Assembly: GCF_009727055.1 (NCBI RefSeq)
Contig: NC_052359.1
Coordinates: forward strand, 19,842,167 to 19,906,166
DNA: 64,000 bases
Source of the DNA: Benincasa hispida
Lineage: Eukaryota > Streptophyta > Magnoliopsida > Cucurbitales > Cucurbitaceae
Direction: 5' to 3'
This document shows positions 1-11,578 of this stretch, piece after piece (within the stretch, counting starts at the first letter, position 1; each line of letters opens with the position of its first letter). Position numbers and translations under genes: made by a program. The notes under the pieces were generated by a model. That model was not told the origin of the DNA. It did not search any database and saw nothing but the letters and a program-made list of their open reading frames with translations.

Positions 1-1115
1 AACCTTAGACAAAATTATATACCGGTTGAGTTTGTAACCATATTTTACAATTTTTCAACCTATTTTAACTATTAAAATAGGTGATTAACCTACATGAGCA
101 TGCAACTTATCTTTGTTATGGATTTTAAATGTTTAACCCAATTTTATAACAACATACAAAATTTTAGACATACTAAGCATCCATAACATACATCAAAGGC
201 ATTCAACATATAATAAAACATTTATACTAAAAAATATGAAACACTATACATACATACTATATATTATAACCAATTCATGTAACATGCTTCCTATGGTAGG
301 ATTTTAAATCTACATGACATACTTTATGCACGTACAAGATTTATTTAATTATAACATACATCACATGCATAAATAATTAAACACAAACTGATATGGTTTT
401 AGTTTTGGCATTTTCAAACAAGCAAAATCCTAATTATTACAAAATTCAGCAGAAAAAAGGGGTATAAAACACTTCTGGATTGCTAAAACCGCCTTGAACC
501 AAACCCGAATTTGTCGAACTATTCCTCCAATGCTCAAAACTGTGCTGAACCAGGAAAATACCATAAAGTACCATCAAGCATCGAGTATGCCCTCCAACAC
601 CATGATGCACCGAGTATTTCACTAAATACCATCAAGTCTGACCATCGAGTACCATCAAGTATGGTATCATGCATCGAATATTTCACAAAATACCACCGAG
701 TATGATCATCAAGTACCATCGAGTATGAATCACGCATCGAGTATTTCACAAAATACCATTAAGTTACTCATCGAGTATGGCATTAAGCATTGAGTTTTGG
801 AGCATCAAGCATCGAGTTTTGGAGCATCGAGCATTGAGTATTGGGCAGTTGCTGAAACTCCAGTCCTGCTGCTGACCTTCGTCACTTCTTTCTTCAATTA
901 CAACCTAATTGCAACTCTAATGACTCCTACGAATTACAGACACTTAAACACACATTAAAGCTCATCAAACAAGAGCAAATTACAAGAATTACAACATAAT
1001 TTAAGAGAAAACAATGCCAAAACTCAGAAAAACCATATCCGTTCATCATTTTCATACAACTTATGAAAAAACACCCACCAAGCTAAAGTTAAACCGAATT
1101 GAATTCTTAAATGAT
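1..1115 (-). mobile_element. Internal leader region of minus-strand copia element RE-0 (partial)
   Basis: This AT-rich stretch lies downstream (in minus-strand sense) of the PBS at 1116-1127 and LTR at 1130-3037, so it should be the 5' untranslated leader of an element continuing beyond the left window edge. No gag homology is visible. Short ORFs here only read through the tandem repeat at 570-842 and are not credible genes. Confidence 0.6.
570..842. repeat. Degenerate tandem array of CATCGAGTA-like words
   Basis: The words CATCGAGTA, CATCAAGTA and CACCGAGTA recur every 10 to 25 bases. A longer unit containing 'gcatcgagtatttcacaaaa' appears at 604-645, 672-693 and 736-757, giving a higher-order period of roughly 60 to 70 bp. 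The last part (795-842) changes to units ending in 'gttttggagcat'. It sits in the leader of RE-0. Confidence 0.8.
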
Positions 1116-1127
1116 GCTCTGATACCA
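1116..1127 (-). other. Primer binding site of RE-0 (initiator Met tRNA type)
   Basis: On the minus strand the bases read TGGTATCAGAGC, the usual copia PBS complementary to the 3' end of initiator methionine tRNA. It lies two bases after the LTR end at 1130 and fixes the element as minus-strand with its body to the left. Confidence 0.9.
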
Positions 1128-1129
1128 AT

Positions 1130-3037
1130 TGTTGGATTCATGAAGCAAGTAGCAGAAACAAAATAGGATCATTAAGATTCTAATTCATTAATTTTGGCTT
1201 CAAACTAAGCATGCTCATTAAACTAAAACCAGAGTTTCAATACTAACATTTGAAGTACCTTTGATTCACGATCTTCAGCTGCAATCTCCTTCTTTGGATG
1301 TGAACCACTACAAGGTCTTCCCTACTATTCTCTTGGTGCCTTAGATTGAGTTGTGGAACTCAAAATAAGCTTGAACCAACGAGAATTGGAGAGGAGGTTA
1401 CTGTTTTTTTTCACAGTGTGAAGAACACTTCTTCAAACACACATTCTCAGCTTCAGCAATGATTGCTATGTCTCCATTCCACTCAAAATTCCAGCTTTAT
1501 ATTGCATGACTTTCATACAACTGACAACCTTGTATGAATCACAACTCATGCTTGAATAATTGAACTGAAGAGAAATGGAATTATGTATGAGTTGCTGAAA
1601 TTTGAATGTGGAAAAATTCCGCTTTTGGGATTTTCCCCATTTTCAAATTTACTTTGAATTTTCTTTTTAAATCTGGTTTTAAAAATCAAAAATCAATTTA
1701 ATTTATAAATTGAAATTTTATTAATTTTACAAAATTAATTCAATAATTAATTTTCTAATAAAATTAATAAATAAATTAAACAATTTTATTAATTTTATTA
1801 GTTTAATATCAAATATTAAATTAATTTGTCCTCAATTCCATTACCATGAATATTTATTCATGAATTTAATATTTAATCATATTTAAATATTAAACGATTC
1901 TCCCATTTCGTTTAATTCCAGAATTAAATGTATAAATATAGCACATATAGTTACTAATTCTGTTAATTCTAATTTGAACGTTTCAAATCAACTTATCACG
2001 CTACTCTAAGGCTAATCCGTTTTTGAGCTAGTAGGGGGACCTAGTGGACCTACAGATCATGGGCTCCAACGATACGATATTAATTGGTTAAACTCTTTAC
2101 ACCCAATTAAACCTTATTTGTTAACTATTGGATCACTCCACTAAAGACTGTAGTTGCACTCCCCTCACTATAGATATATTGTGTCCACTTGATATAACCA
2201 TGATTACTAAGTTAACCCTTCACAAGTTGTTCGTAATAACAGTTGGGCAAAAGGTTGTTTTACCCTTGAGGTTACCTTTTGTTCCTTAAGTCCCACTGAT
2301 CCTTTAATGAACCATTGATTTGTGATCCGATTATCAAACCGAGTCCCTCTCGAGCCAATGAGAGGGTGGGGCCCCTTGTTCAAGACCCGGAGTCAGCACT
2401 TAAGGGAACAACCTTTATACTATCCTTGAAAGCGGGTAGGATTGAATTTCATCTTGCACCTTATATCCCCAGATATCTACCCGGTCATACCCCTGAAATG
2501 GGAGGCCTATTGAGCCGGTGATGTTGAGCAACCCTCACCTATGCAAATCTAAAGATAATCCTGAATAAACAGGAGTTCATAGTTAGCTTAGGATTAAGGT
2601 CAAGTTATCTAGGTCATCATTTTGAATTTTCAGTCTTAAATAGTAAACAACGTTATAAAGTAAGAATAACTTATTTCGTGGTCCGATCTTGTGCAAACTC
2701 ATTGTACAGGACACCCCCACTTCTCATGTGAACATGTATAAATTAGGATCACTTCATCTGTAGCACTTTACAACCCTTTGTAACAACTATAGAGTGGGCC
2801 ACATCCGATAGTGTAACCAAAATAAGGCACCTAACCTTATTCATATACTATAGATCATTTTGACTATTTACTTGAACCTGATCCACTTTTATGTCTCCAC
2901 ATAAAGTTCAAGTACTCATATAATAGTCATGGATGTTTTTAGTTTATTGGATTTATTTAAAATGAAATAAGCAATTCAACTTTACAAAATGAATTTATTG
3001 TTTACAAACCACGAGTCTTAGGATATAAAACCCAACA
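1130..3037 (-). mobile_element. 5' LTR of minus-strand copia element RE-0
   Basis: The LTR is about 1.9 kb, bounded by TGTTGG at 1130 and CCCAACA at 3037, and is followed in minus sense by a PBS. It shares blocks with the other copia LTRs of the window: the 'ccactaaagac' block near 2140, the 'ctagcaag/ggacct' region near 2030, and the 'gtccgatcttgtgcaaact' block near 2680. The ORF at 2315-2521 is a chance reading frame inside this conserved LTR block. Confidence 0.88.
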
Positions 3038-3137
3038 CAGAGGTCCCCTCTTGCATCCGAACATTAAAGATGAACTTGAAAGCATTGTGCTTGAGTTGAG
3101 TGGACAGTTGTCTAAGCATATCATGCAACAATTTCAT
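3038..3137 (+). other. Short unassigned fragment between two LTRs
   Basis: These 100 bp separate the RE-0 LTR from the start of the RE-A LTR. An open frame of about 33 codons runs through it to a TGA at 3137-3139 and includes the residues DELESIVLELSGQL. It may be a remnant of the sequence into which both elements inserted. I do not recognise the family. Confidence 0.3.
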
Positions 3138-3589
3138 TGATGGGGTTGATTTCCTAAATCTCGTGGTTTCGTAGTTTGTAAATTATTGTACAAATAAATT
3201 ATTTATTTAATAAAATAAAGTGTTATTTTAGTTGACATATAGTTGCATTAACGCAAAAAACCCAACAACTAATATCCTAGGTTATTTAATGTAGGTTAAA
3301 CAGGATGTGGTGACATACAGGTGGATCATGTTTAAGTAATAACCTGAAAGGTTTGTAGTAGATGGATAAGGTTGGGTATCTTATCTTGATGACACTATGG
3401 ATATGACTCACCTTGTAATTGTTACAATTGCTATAAAGTGTTACAAATGATCTGATCCCGATTCATGTGAAGACATGTGAGTTGGGGTATGTTGTACCAA
3501 GAGTTTGTATAATACCGGACAACGAAATGATTAGTCTCTCTTTATAACACCATTACATGAATAGATTTATATTTCACTAGGATGACCAT
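3138..3589 (+). mobile_element. 5' LTR of copia element RE-A, piece 1 of 3
   Basis: It begins TGATGGGGTTGAT, a mutated form of the TGTTGGGGTTGATGCCC start seen at 27236, 33901 and 41034, and continues collinear with those LTRs. It is interrupted at 3590 by gypsy element G1. The last five bases ACCAT (3585-3589) recur at 18145-18149, where the LTR resumes. Confidence 0.9.
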
Positions 3590-3711
3590 TGATAGCACAA
3601 AAAATGTGCTATTTTCCTCTATTTAATTCTAGGTCGTTACTATGTTTAATGTGTTATTTGATGATTTGTAGGTATTGAGCATATTAGAGGTGGAATCAGT
3701 CGTTACGAGCT
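3590..3711 (+). mobile_element. 5' LTR stub of G1 (truncated)
   Basis: About 122 bp match the first 120 bp of the 3' LTR at 16840, including 'ttctaggtcgttacta' and 'gtaggtattgagcat'. Homology ends at 'cgagct' (3711). The remaining roughly 1.2 kb of LTR and the PBS are missing, so an internal deletion has joined U3 to internal sequence. Confidence 0.85.
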
Positions 3712-4620
3712 TCACCATTCTTGGCGGCTTGGGCTATTGAGCTTCACCTTTAGAGGCTTGGGCTATTAAGCTTGCTAACAGAACTTTTAAGTTTGAGTCG
3801 GACAACCTCCGTAGGTAGTAAGAGTTCGAGCGTATCTAGTAGAAGAGTCTTTGCTTCGAGGAAGAGGCTAAGACTGACTTGCAAAGTTTGAGTGACCTTG
3901 TTGCTCATCTTGCAACTTCAGCTGGGAGGTCGAATGAGCCGTTGCCAAACCATTCCTTTGATTTTCCAGAGACCCAGAGGCATGAGGAAGTCCAGAAACT
4001 TCCTCTTAGAGATTCGTGCCTAGGTATGAATTTGGAGTTTTCAATTTTTGAACTTGCTAATAGTTCTTTTTAGTCTCAGTAGGATCTTCAAGCTCAGAGG
4101 CGAGGATTGATCACCCTGTTGGCCAGCTAATGGAGACCATGCAAGAACTGGAGAACACACCAGAGCAGTTCATCGTCTATACCTTAGAGGCCGAGTTCTT
4201 TGCGGAGTGCTACTACGCCAGTGATGATGAGGACGTCATTCCATGCTTACCATTTTTTGAGGTTAAGGAGAATTCTGAGCCTAAATCAGACGACATCCAG
4301 GTAATAGAGTTAGAGGTCAAGGGACCTCGCCCTGTTCTGAGTCTTGGTATTTCATATATATTCGAGTTTTGTTCCCCTAGTCCTCATGAGTCAGTTGTGT
4401 CTTTTCTTTCCTTCGACTCTTTTGAGTCATTTGAGTCTTTCGATTCTTTTTTTTTTTCATTTTTTTTACCATATTTAAAAAAAAACCAAATTCGCCCTAT
4501 CTGGTTCTCTTCAAAAGATGAGAAACCTTATAGCCTCACCAGTCATTCAAGAAGGGACCAGAGAAATACAAGAATTTCTTTGTACCTTGATAGGGGATAG
4601 GTCATGTCGAGCAACCGACA
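3712..4620 (+). pseudogene. Unrecognised coding remnants in the 5' part of G1
   Basis: Two frames look protein-like. One reads LQSLSDLVAHLATSAG from 3879. The other is a 156-codon ORF from ATG 4130 to 4600 with an acidic N-terminal half (ASDDEDVIPCLPFF, IQVIELEVKGPRP) and a C-terminal Ser/Phe run caused by a repeated TTTGAGTC word at 4415-4450. Upstream frames contain stops. I do not recognise a domain. Position in G1 suggests an element-borne ORF, possibly a divergent gag-like segment, but this is only inferred. Confidence 0.35.
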
Positions 4621-5280
4621 TTAAAAATTTGTGCTTCCTAGAGGCAGCGAGGTTTTAAATTTTTTCTTTTTTTAGGTTAGATTTATTTATTTATTTTTTA
4701 AAAATTAGGATTTAAATTTTTTAAGTTTTTTTTTTTTATAAATATTTTCGAAAATTAAGGCACAGCGACGCAACGCTGCAATCGTAGTGTTGTAATGCTG
4801 CGAAGCAAAACAACATTATAACGTTGTTCAACCTTCGCCACTCACACTTCCCATTCATTTTCTCTCGATTATGAGCACCCCCACCCTTGTTTTCTCTCTA
4901 TTTCTTCATCATTTTATTTCCAAATGAATTTTCCCCTTCAATCTTTTCCAAATCCTCATGGTTTTCTCTAGATCTATAGCCATTTTTGTGAGGTTTTCTC
5001 AAAACTTGGAAGTCTAGCAAGATCTTGGCATTTTTGGGTTTCTCTACTTCGAGGGTAAGTTTTTTTTCCCATTCATTGCTTGTTATTGCACATTGTTAGT
5101 GAATGGTAGGAGATTTCTTTATTTTACATAGATCCTTGCTTGATTTTCTATGGTTTGAAGATTTGGATATTGTGGATATTGAATATGTATATGAATTGTT
5201 GGGATTTTTCTATGTGCAGGTTGAACTTTGATTGAGTGTTGAGAGTTTGAGGGTGGTTTGAGAGTTGAAAGTTTAGAGGG
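4621..5280 (+). other. G1 internal noncoding segment with CAACGCT words
   Basis: No coding signal is visible. The segment contains T-rich stretches and, at 4762-4806, a cluster of words such as 'gcaacgctgcaat' and 'gttgtaatgctgcg' that recurs in other elements of the window. It resembles a 5' untranslated leader for the pseudogene that follows. Confidence 0.45.
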
Positions 5281-5294
5281 AGAGTTATGATAGT

Positions 5295-6475
5295 GCCTAG
5301 GATACCAAATTCTGTGTTTGCCATTTGTGAGAATCTTTTAGAATAGGTCCTAGAAGAGTAGGAAGAATTGAGGCAAATTCCACTAGGGTCGAGCAAAACC
5401 TTGAGCCAGCTTTTGGGCACCCCAAGTTTAGTTTGCAGGAGGCCTTAGATAGACACCATTACGTAGTGTCTTCTAGGAGGCTAGTTCCAGTGAGAGCCTT
5501 AACCATGAAGGCTAATTACTATCCACACATTACTGATGAGTTTTAGGAGAGAGGGTGGGAGTCTTTGGCTGGTTTTCCTAGCGAGGCGGTTGTTCCACTA
5601 GTTAGGGAGTTCTATGTCAACATCGACGAGAGTAGGGACTTCTTGTTGGTTAGGGGTGTTAGGGTCCTTTTTTCGTCGTCCAACATCAACAAAGTCTATG
5701 GTTTACGTGACTTCAATGATGAGTACAGTGGGTTCTGCTCTCGTCAGTTACTAGAGGAGAAGGTGATTCAGACCTTGTGTGGTCCAGGAGTTTAGTGGGC
5801 CAGGTCCAAGGGAGTGGCAGTGAGATTCAGAGGTACAGATATGTCCGTCTCTAGCCAGATCTGGCATGCATTTGTGTGTTCTAGGTTGATGCCAGTGTTG
5901 CACTGCATTGACATCACAAAGGACTAGGCCAAGCTTCTTTACTGTCTTATCCAGGGGATGTCCATTAACATCGGACGAGTCATTAGGGCTTCGATCCTCC
6001 GTTGTGAACGTTGTTCCACCACAGGTAGCCTAGGGCACCCGAGCCTGATTACGGAGTTGTGCTGGAGGTTAGGGGTGGAGATTACAGAGGACAAGGAGAG
6101 AATACGACATCGTGCTCCCATCTGCAGGTCTTTGGTTGTCTCTTTATGCTGGAAAGGAGTAGACCAGCTAGAAGAGGACGATGACGAGGATGAGCAGGCT
6201 TTTCCACGACAGAGGAGATTCCCCGTGTTGGTCCCCAGGATCAAATCGACATTCCAGTATCAAAGGAGTCATACATGGAGCAGGCATTGAGGATGTCTAC
6301 TAAGGCGCTCAGGATAGTCACTGAGTTGCTGAGAGTAAGCCAGAAGACTACTCGTTGGGCGAGGCATATGGAAAGGATGGTGAACTTCATCGCTCAAGAA
6401 AACCGTCTCTACTACGCTAGCATCGGTTTCCAGAGTGGTCTTCAGAAGGATCCAGACTCTCCAGATTCTGACTGA
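5295..6475 (+). pseudogene. 'Putative plant transposon protein' (PF20167-like) pseudogene in G1
   Basis: A single reading frame is followed from about 5295 through in-frame stops near 5542, 5793 and 5924, then shifts frame near 6275 and ends with TGA at 6473-6475. Key segments are VVPLVREFYVNI, LVRGVRVLFSS, the Tyr-Gly-Leu segment, LLYCLIQGMSINIGRVI and PSLITELCWRLGV. This order is typical of the plant-specific domain annotated as 'putative plant transposon protein', often found in retroelement-derived ORFs. Downstream is an acidic linker (EEDDDEDEQAF) and a probable helical tail. Biochemical function of the family is unknown. Several stops are TAG where Trp or Gln is expected, consistent with C-to-T decay. 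It is the only recognisable protein of G1. Confidence 0.75.
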
Positions 6476-7338
6476 GGCTAGTCTTCTCTTTCTACTATGT
6501 GCCCTCAGTTTCTTTCTTTTCTTTTCTTTTACCTTTGTTATTCTTCTTTCCTTTTTACTAGTATTGTAGGTTTTCTTTTGTAGTTTTTCTGATCTCTCTT
6601 TCTGCCCTAAAAGAGGAAGAAGATCAACTTAATGCAGCCCTTTTACCACCATCCCATGTGTAGCAACATTATTAGGGGAGGTTCTATGTTCCCTTGACTA
6701 TTTTATTTTATTGAGCTTTATTTGGAAAATACATTAGGGACAATGTATTATTTTAAGTTGGGGGTGGGGGTATGTGGTAGTTATTGGGGTCCTTGAGCGC
6801 TGTGCTCAGACGATGCTTGTGTGCTTAATTTGCTTGCTTGCTCTCTTGCTTGATTTGTTACGATGAAGTAGTTTATGACACACTCTTTTTGTGATTAGGT
6901 TTGCATGAAACTATCTTTAAAGAGCATGGTTATGTTTTTTAGCCCATATTAAAAAATTTTCTTATCTCTCATGCATCTTTAAGTCCCTTGTCCAAAAAAG
7001 TAGGACTTGCATGCTTATAGTTGTATTATAGGGCTTATATTTTTGTTGTCACCCCGAAAGGCCTAGGTGATATGTCTTAAGTGACTGAAGCTCAACCTAG
7101 TAACGCATGCCTAAGTTTTTGCCAAACTCTTATTTTGTATTGTAAAAGCCAAGTGTAGAGTATGTAAATAGCAAGTTTGTAAAAGGTAGAATGTGTTGTA
7201 AAGTAGAAGCAAGTTATATGTTATTTTTGAAGGGGATTACTCCTCTTTCTTGGGTTATGATTAAACCTGGGGCGGCTATGACACCCGTAGTTTCCCTTTG
7301 AGCTAACGTACCTTGAGTAATGAGTAAGCTTCGGCACC
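6476..7338 (+). mobile_element. G1 3' noncoding region with purine tract
   Basis: After the pseudogene stop there is no ORF of note. At 6743-6772 the sequence 'gtattattttaagttggggg' and following G-run resembles the purine-rich motif common after the last ORF of plant Athila/Tat-type elements. The region is cut at 7338 by insertion of G2 and resumes at 16374. Confidence 0.6.
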
Positions 7339-8955
7339 TGATGCTTGAATTTTATGAAGTGGTAATTACGGATGATATGTGTTGGTGGATTGCGTTGTGC
7401 ACTCAAGTTTCCCCAGAGAAATCCAGTGTAAATTCCTCTGAGTTTCCTGTTAAGTCCAGGGTCGAACATAGGGACTTGTGAAAATAGTTGCGTTGGAGGT
7501 TTTTATGAAAACTTACAGTAACCAGTTGAATAAATAAGTGTTGAGTTGTTGTTGCATTAATGAAAATAATAACGAAGGCAGCAGAGTTCAAAAAGAGTTG
7601 GTAAACGGGAAATAAGATGAATATGTGGTGAACGGGTTAAGAAGGGTTTCGGCTAACACTCCCTAGGATGCGTTCATGCCTTTCGATCATGCAACATGCA
7701 TATAATAGTAAACCACCTCTCGGTGTGAATGCCATGGCTTCTAAGGCTAGAACGCATGCGATAAATATGCGATAAGTCTACAGGGTTTACACATAAACCT
7801 CTATCTTTATTCATGTGATGACAACATGATGTTCACACAAATATGCAACCACATAATATCATTCCTATTCCTAGGATGCATGTGATGCAAGTTGACAAAC
7901 AGAATTTATCTCTAAGTCCCTATCTCTTGTTTATGCAAGCCTAATCTTGCTCTTTCGAGTCCAGATTCTAACCTAGCTCTCTCGAGACATTAGGTTCTTT
8001 AGATTCCTCTCTCAAGTAACCTCTAAAGGGGTATTTTGCACAACATAAAACAAGACAATCGCAATAATGACTTCCTAGATTCATGTTAGCTTAGTTCCTC
8101 TCAACCCATTCAACTAGTTTAGCTACTCATGCATATTAAAAAGAGTGAGCAAAGATGTAGAAATAGAACTTCCATTGAATATATATAAGATGAAGTACAA
8201 AATAACAATGCAAGTATAGTAAAGAGCCTGGAGCAATTTCTTGCTGCCAGGCATTACACTGTTTCTACTCGTGCTCTAAGATAGTCTCGCTTCGCGAGAG
8301 TCAGCCCGTTCTGCTCTTACGCTCCAAGGTTTCTCTTCGAGCTGCTTGGACAATCTCCGGCGTCACCACTCTTCTCTTGCTCCGCTGTAAAATGGAAAAG
8401 AAAACTATGAACAGAGGTATGAACTTGTAATGGTGATGAGGTAATCGACTGCTTAACCCCTTCTCTGAGGAATGCACTTGTATTATAGAACATCAAAGGT
8501 GAAAGACGACTTCTTTCTCCTGGTTGTACAGATGGGACAGCTTTAATTCCTGACTGATGCGCCGAATAATTGTCATTGATAAAGCTGGATGTAATTTGGA
8601 TCCGACTACCATCAGCTTTCTGTCTCATCGATCTTAATTGTCCTTTCGTCCGGATGCGCCCACCATGTTGCGGTGATTCTTCTTGGGTGAATGTTGCAAG
8701 CACGATCAACGCAAAGTCTTATGGTGAAGTTGCGCTCGACCAAATGTATTCCTATGATCGCATTCTTTGCATTGCGTTAACGCATATATTCTGCCAAAAA
8801 ATATAAAGATCAACTGCTCTAATGCATTGGACGCATGCGACCGCAATATTATAGAATTTATGCTTAATGGACGCAATTTAACATATTTCATCAAACACAA
8901 TCCAACATTGTTTAATGATTTAGTACTATGATAACATGCATTTCTGCTGTTATCA
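7339..8955 (-). mobile_element. 3' LTR of G2
   Basis: About 1617 bp. On the minus strand it starts TGATAACAGCAGAAATGC (at 8955) and its outer end abuts the TSD GCACC at 7334-7338. The part at 7990-8955 aligns with the other LTR at 15424-16368, with several indels. For example, 16030-16070 has no counterpart here, and 8765-8830 has none there. The ORFs annotated in this interval are chance frames in an LTR. Confidence 0.88.
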
Positions 8956-9975
8956 AACCCTAAATTTAAATAATGCTTGTCCTCAAGCATAAGCTAAAGA
9001 TTCCTTTAGCAAGTTAGCCGCAAAGTTCTTTTCCTAGATTTCTCAAGGATACTTCGTTCAAATCCTATATGCCAGAATTTCCTTAAGTCTTATTCAAATC
9101 TCTTCCTAAAATACTTATAAGTGTGTTGATCCTAGTGATTTACTTTGTTTTGGGCTTGCCCACAAATGTGTCATGCAAACATCCAATTACGGGTAAGTGT
9201 CTTTCACAACTTAACTCTTATCAACATGGGTTCCCATTGCGTTGAAAGTGGAGTTGTTATTCATTATATATATATATATAAATATATATATTTTAGCAAG
9301 GTTGGGAAACAAATACCCCACCCCCAAATTTAAAGTACGGCAATATTCTCATTGCCTAAAAAATTAAAATAAGTCATGCGATGGTCATAGAATGCGTTAT
9401 AACGAAAATTTGAAAGAAAGCTAGCAAACCCCTAACTTCGAGAAATATTTCATGAGATGACTATCTTAAGATTTACGTTGACTCTAGTATATACGAAAGA
9501 GATAGAAGCATATTTTTCATCATTGAAATCATACTTGGCAAAGAATACATGCAGTAAACTACTAAAGTTATCTACTTGTGATATGTTTGCGGTCGTCAAG
9601 GAGGATGCGGTGATAAAACTTTGAAAAGTAATATGCAATGTGATAGCGCAAAATTTGAAGTAAGGATAAGGAAGAGTACACCCCCAAATTTAATGCTGTC
9701 GCCCGCATTGTATTAACGCATCCATCTTGCGGCGATCATTCTTCGTTGGGTTGCGGTGATGGAATAAGATAAGTGTTGCTTCGCATAATATTTCTGCAAT
9801 CCAGCGCCTCGATCGTTGTAAGGAAAACAAAGAGAGGGTCAAATTATTTTAAACAAAATAAAAGGATTTTTTTTAATTTTAAGAAATAGAAGTGAAAAAT
9901 GAAAAGATAGTAAAGTAAGGATAATTCTGAGTAGTGGATAAAAGAGCTAAAGACTTGAGATTTTCCAAAACTTTA
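8956..9975 (-). mobile_element. Noncoding tail of G2 between integrase and 3' LTR
   Basis: About 1 kb without a credible ORF. On the minus strand three purine tracts of the type TAAATTTGGGGGTG occur (complement at 9681-9695, complement at 9318-9334, and a weaker AAATTTAGGG beside the LTR at 8957-8972). The last is in PPT position directly before the LTR. A TA dinucleotide run occupies 9264-9291. Confidence 0.6.
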
Positions 9976-11400
9976 CATCCCTGATAAATTGCGATCATCT
10001 GATAACGCAAGGACCACCTACTTCCTTCTTCATTCAAAATTTCTTAATTCCATAGAGTCAACTTGGCGATGCCAGTCTTCTCTATGGTATGCCTTTACCT
10101 GCTGCCCATTGACCTTGAATATGTTGGTTCTACCGTTATTTGATAATTCCATCGCGCCATGCGGACGTACTTGTCGAATTATGAACAGTCCGGACCAACG
10201 AGACTTCAGCTTTCCTGGGATGAGTTGCAGATGTGAATTGAAAAGCAAGACTTTCTGCCTGACTTGGAGGTTCTTACTGCATATGCGTTGATCATGTCAG
10301 CGTTTGGTGCGCTCTTTATAAATTTTCGCATTTTCATATGTGTTATTCCTCCATTCTTCTAGCTCAACCAGTTGCACTTTCCGCGCTTCCCCTGCTTTCT
10401 TCAAATCAAAATTCAGTTTCTTGACCGCCTAAAATGCTTTATATTCCAGCTCCAAAGGCAAGTGACATGCCTTGCCAAATACCAACACATAAAAGGATAT
10501 ACCTATAGGTGTTTTTAATGCGGTCCGGTATGCCCATAACGTATCATCAATCTTCATTTCCCAATCCTTCCGCGAAGGTTTGATTACCTTCTCAAGTATC
10601 AATTTAATTTCCCGATTAGACACTTCAGCTTGGCCATTTGTTTGCGGATGGTATGCGGTGGCCATTTTGTGGAGGATATTGTACTTGTGCAGCAGCTCTT
10701 TTATATTGTGGTTGACAAAGTGTGATCCTCATCACTTATGATGGCACGCGGAGTGCCAAAATGCGTGAAAATATTTTTCTTCAGGAACCGGGAGACTACT
10801 GCCACATCACTTGTGGTGCATGCAATTGCCTCTACCACTTGGATACATAGTCAACAGCTAATAGAATATAGTGCTTACCGTTTGAAGGAGAGAATGGTCT
10901 CATGAAATCAATCCCCTATATGTCAAATAGTTCCAGCTCCAAGATAGTATTCATTGGCATTGCGTTCTTCCATGAAATGTTGTCGGTGCGTTGACACTGA
11001 TCACATTTCATTGTGTAGTCAGTAGCATCCTTAAATAATGAAGGCCAGAAGAATCCACTTTGTAAAACTTTGACTGCAGTACGTTGTCCTCCAAAGTGCC
11101 CTCCATATGGCAAATCGTGACACTGCGATAATATGCGTTGTTGAGCAACATCTAGGACGCATAATCGAATGATTTGGTCTGCACCTCTTTTATACAGATT
11201 CGGCTCATCCCAATAATAGTGTCTACATTCATTCTTGAGCTTCTTCTGTTGATAGTAGGTGTAATCTTTAGGAAATTGTTCACAAACCAAATAATTAACG
11301 ATGTCCGCATTCCAGGGCAGTTCTTCTATGCAAAATAGATGCTCGTCCGGGAACACGACACTTACTTCAGATTCATTGTGGTCAACCTCAGGATTTTATA
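9975..11400 (-). pseudogene. G2 integrase remnant
   Basis: Read on the minus strand. The 146-codon ORF 11356-10916 includes the HHCC zinc-binding region (HDLPYGGHFGG followed by CDQCQR). The core continues with frame breaks to 10665-10429, which contains [29 protein letters not shown] and [12 protein letters not shown], the end of the catalytic core in Athila-type integrases. The C-terminal part is at 10248-10030 (LIPGKLKSRWSG, FKVNGQQVKAY). The enzyme would insert cDNA into the genome, but the stops rule out a working product. Confidence 0.88.
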
Positions 11401-11419
11401 GTCTGGATAAGTGATCCGC

Positions 11420-11578
11420 AACTTGATTCTCTGTCCCCTTTCGATCAATTATCTCGATATCAAATTCTTGAAGGAGGAGAACCCATCTGATCAACCTCNA
11501 ACTTGATTCTCTGTCCCCTTTCGATCAATTATCTCGATATCAAATTCTTGAAGGAGGAGAACCCATCTGATCAACCTC
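11420..11578. other. Single-N join with 79-bp exact direct duplication
   Basis: A lone N at 11499 is flanked by identical 79-bp copies, 11420-11498 and 11500-11578. The pattern is what results when two contigs sharing an overlap are placed end to end without merging. It interrupts the G2 RNase H reading frame. Confidence 0.9.

Noticed and set aside
2315..2521. 68-codon ORF taken as a possible gene
   Set aside because: It lies inside the conserved LTR block shared by many elements of the window; homologous blocks elsewhere do not keep the frame.
3879..4073. ORF considered as Athila gag
   Set aside because: No capsid or zinc-knuckle motif is present and its order relative to the PF20167-like ORF does not fit; kept only as an unassigned remnant.
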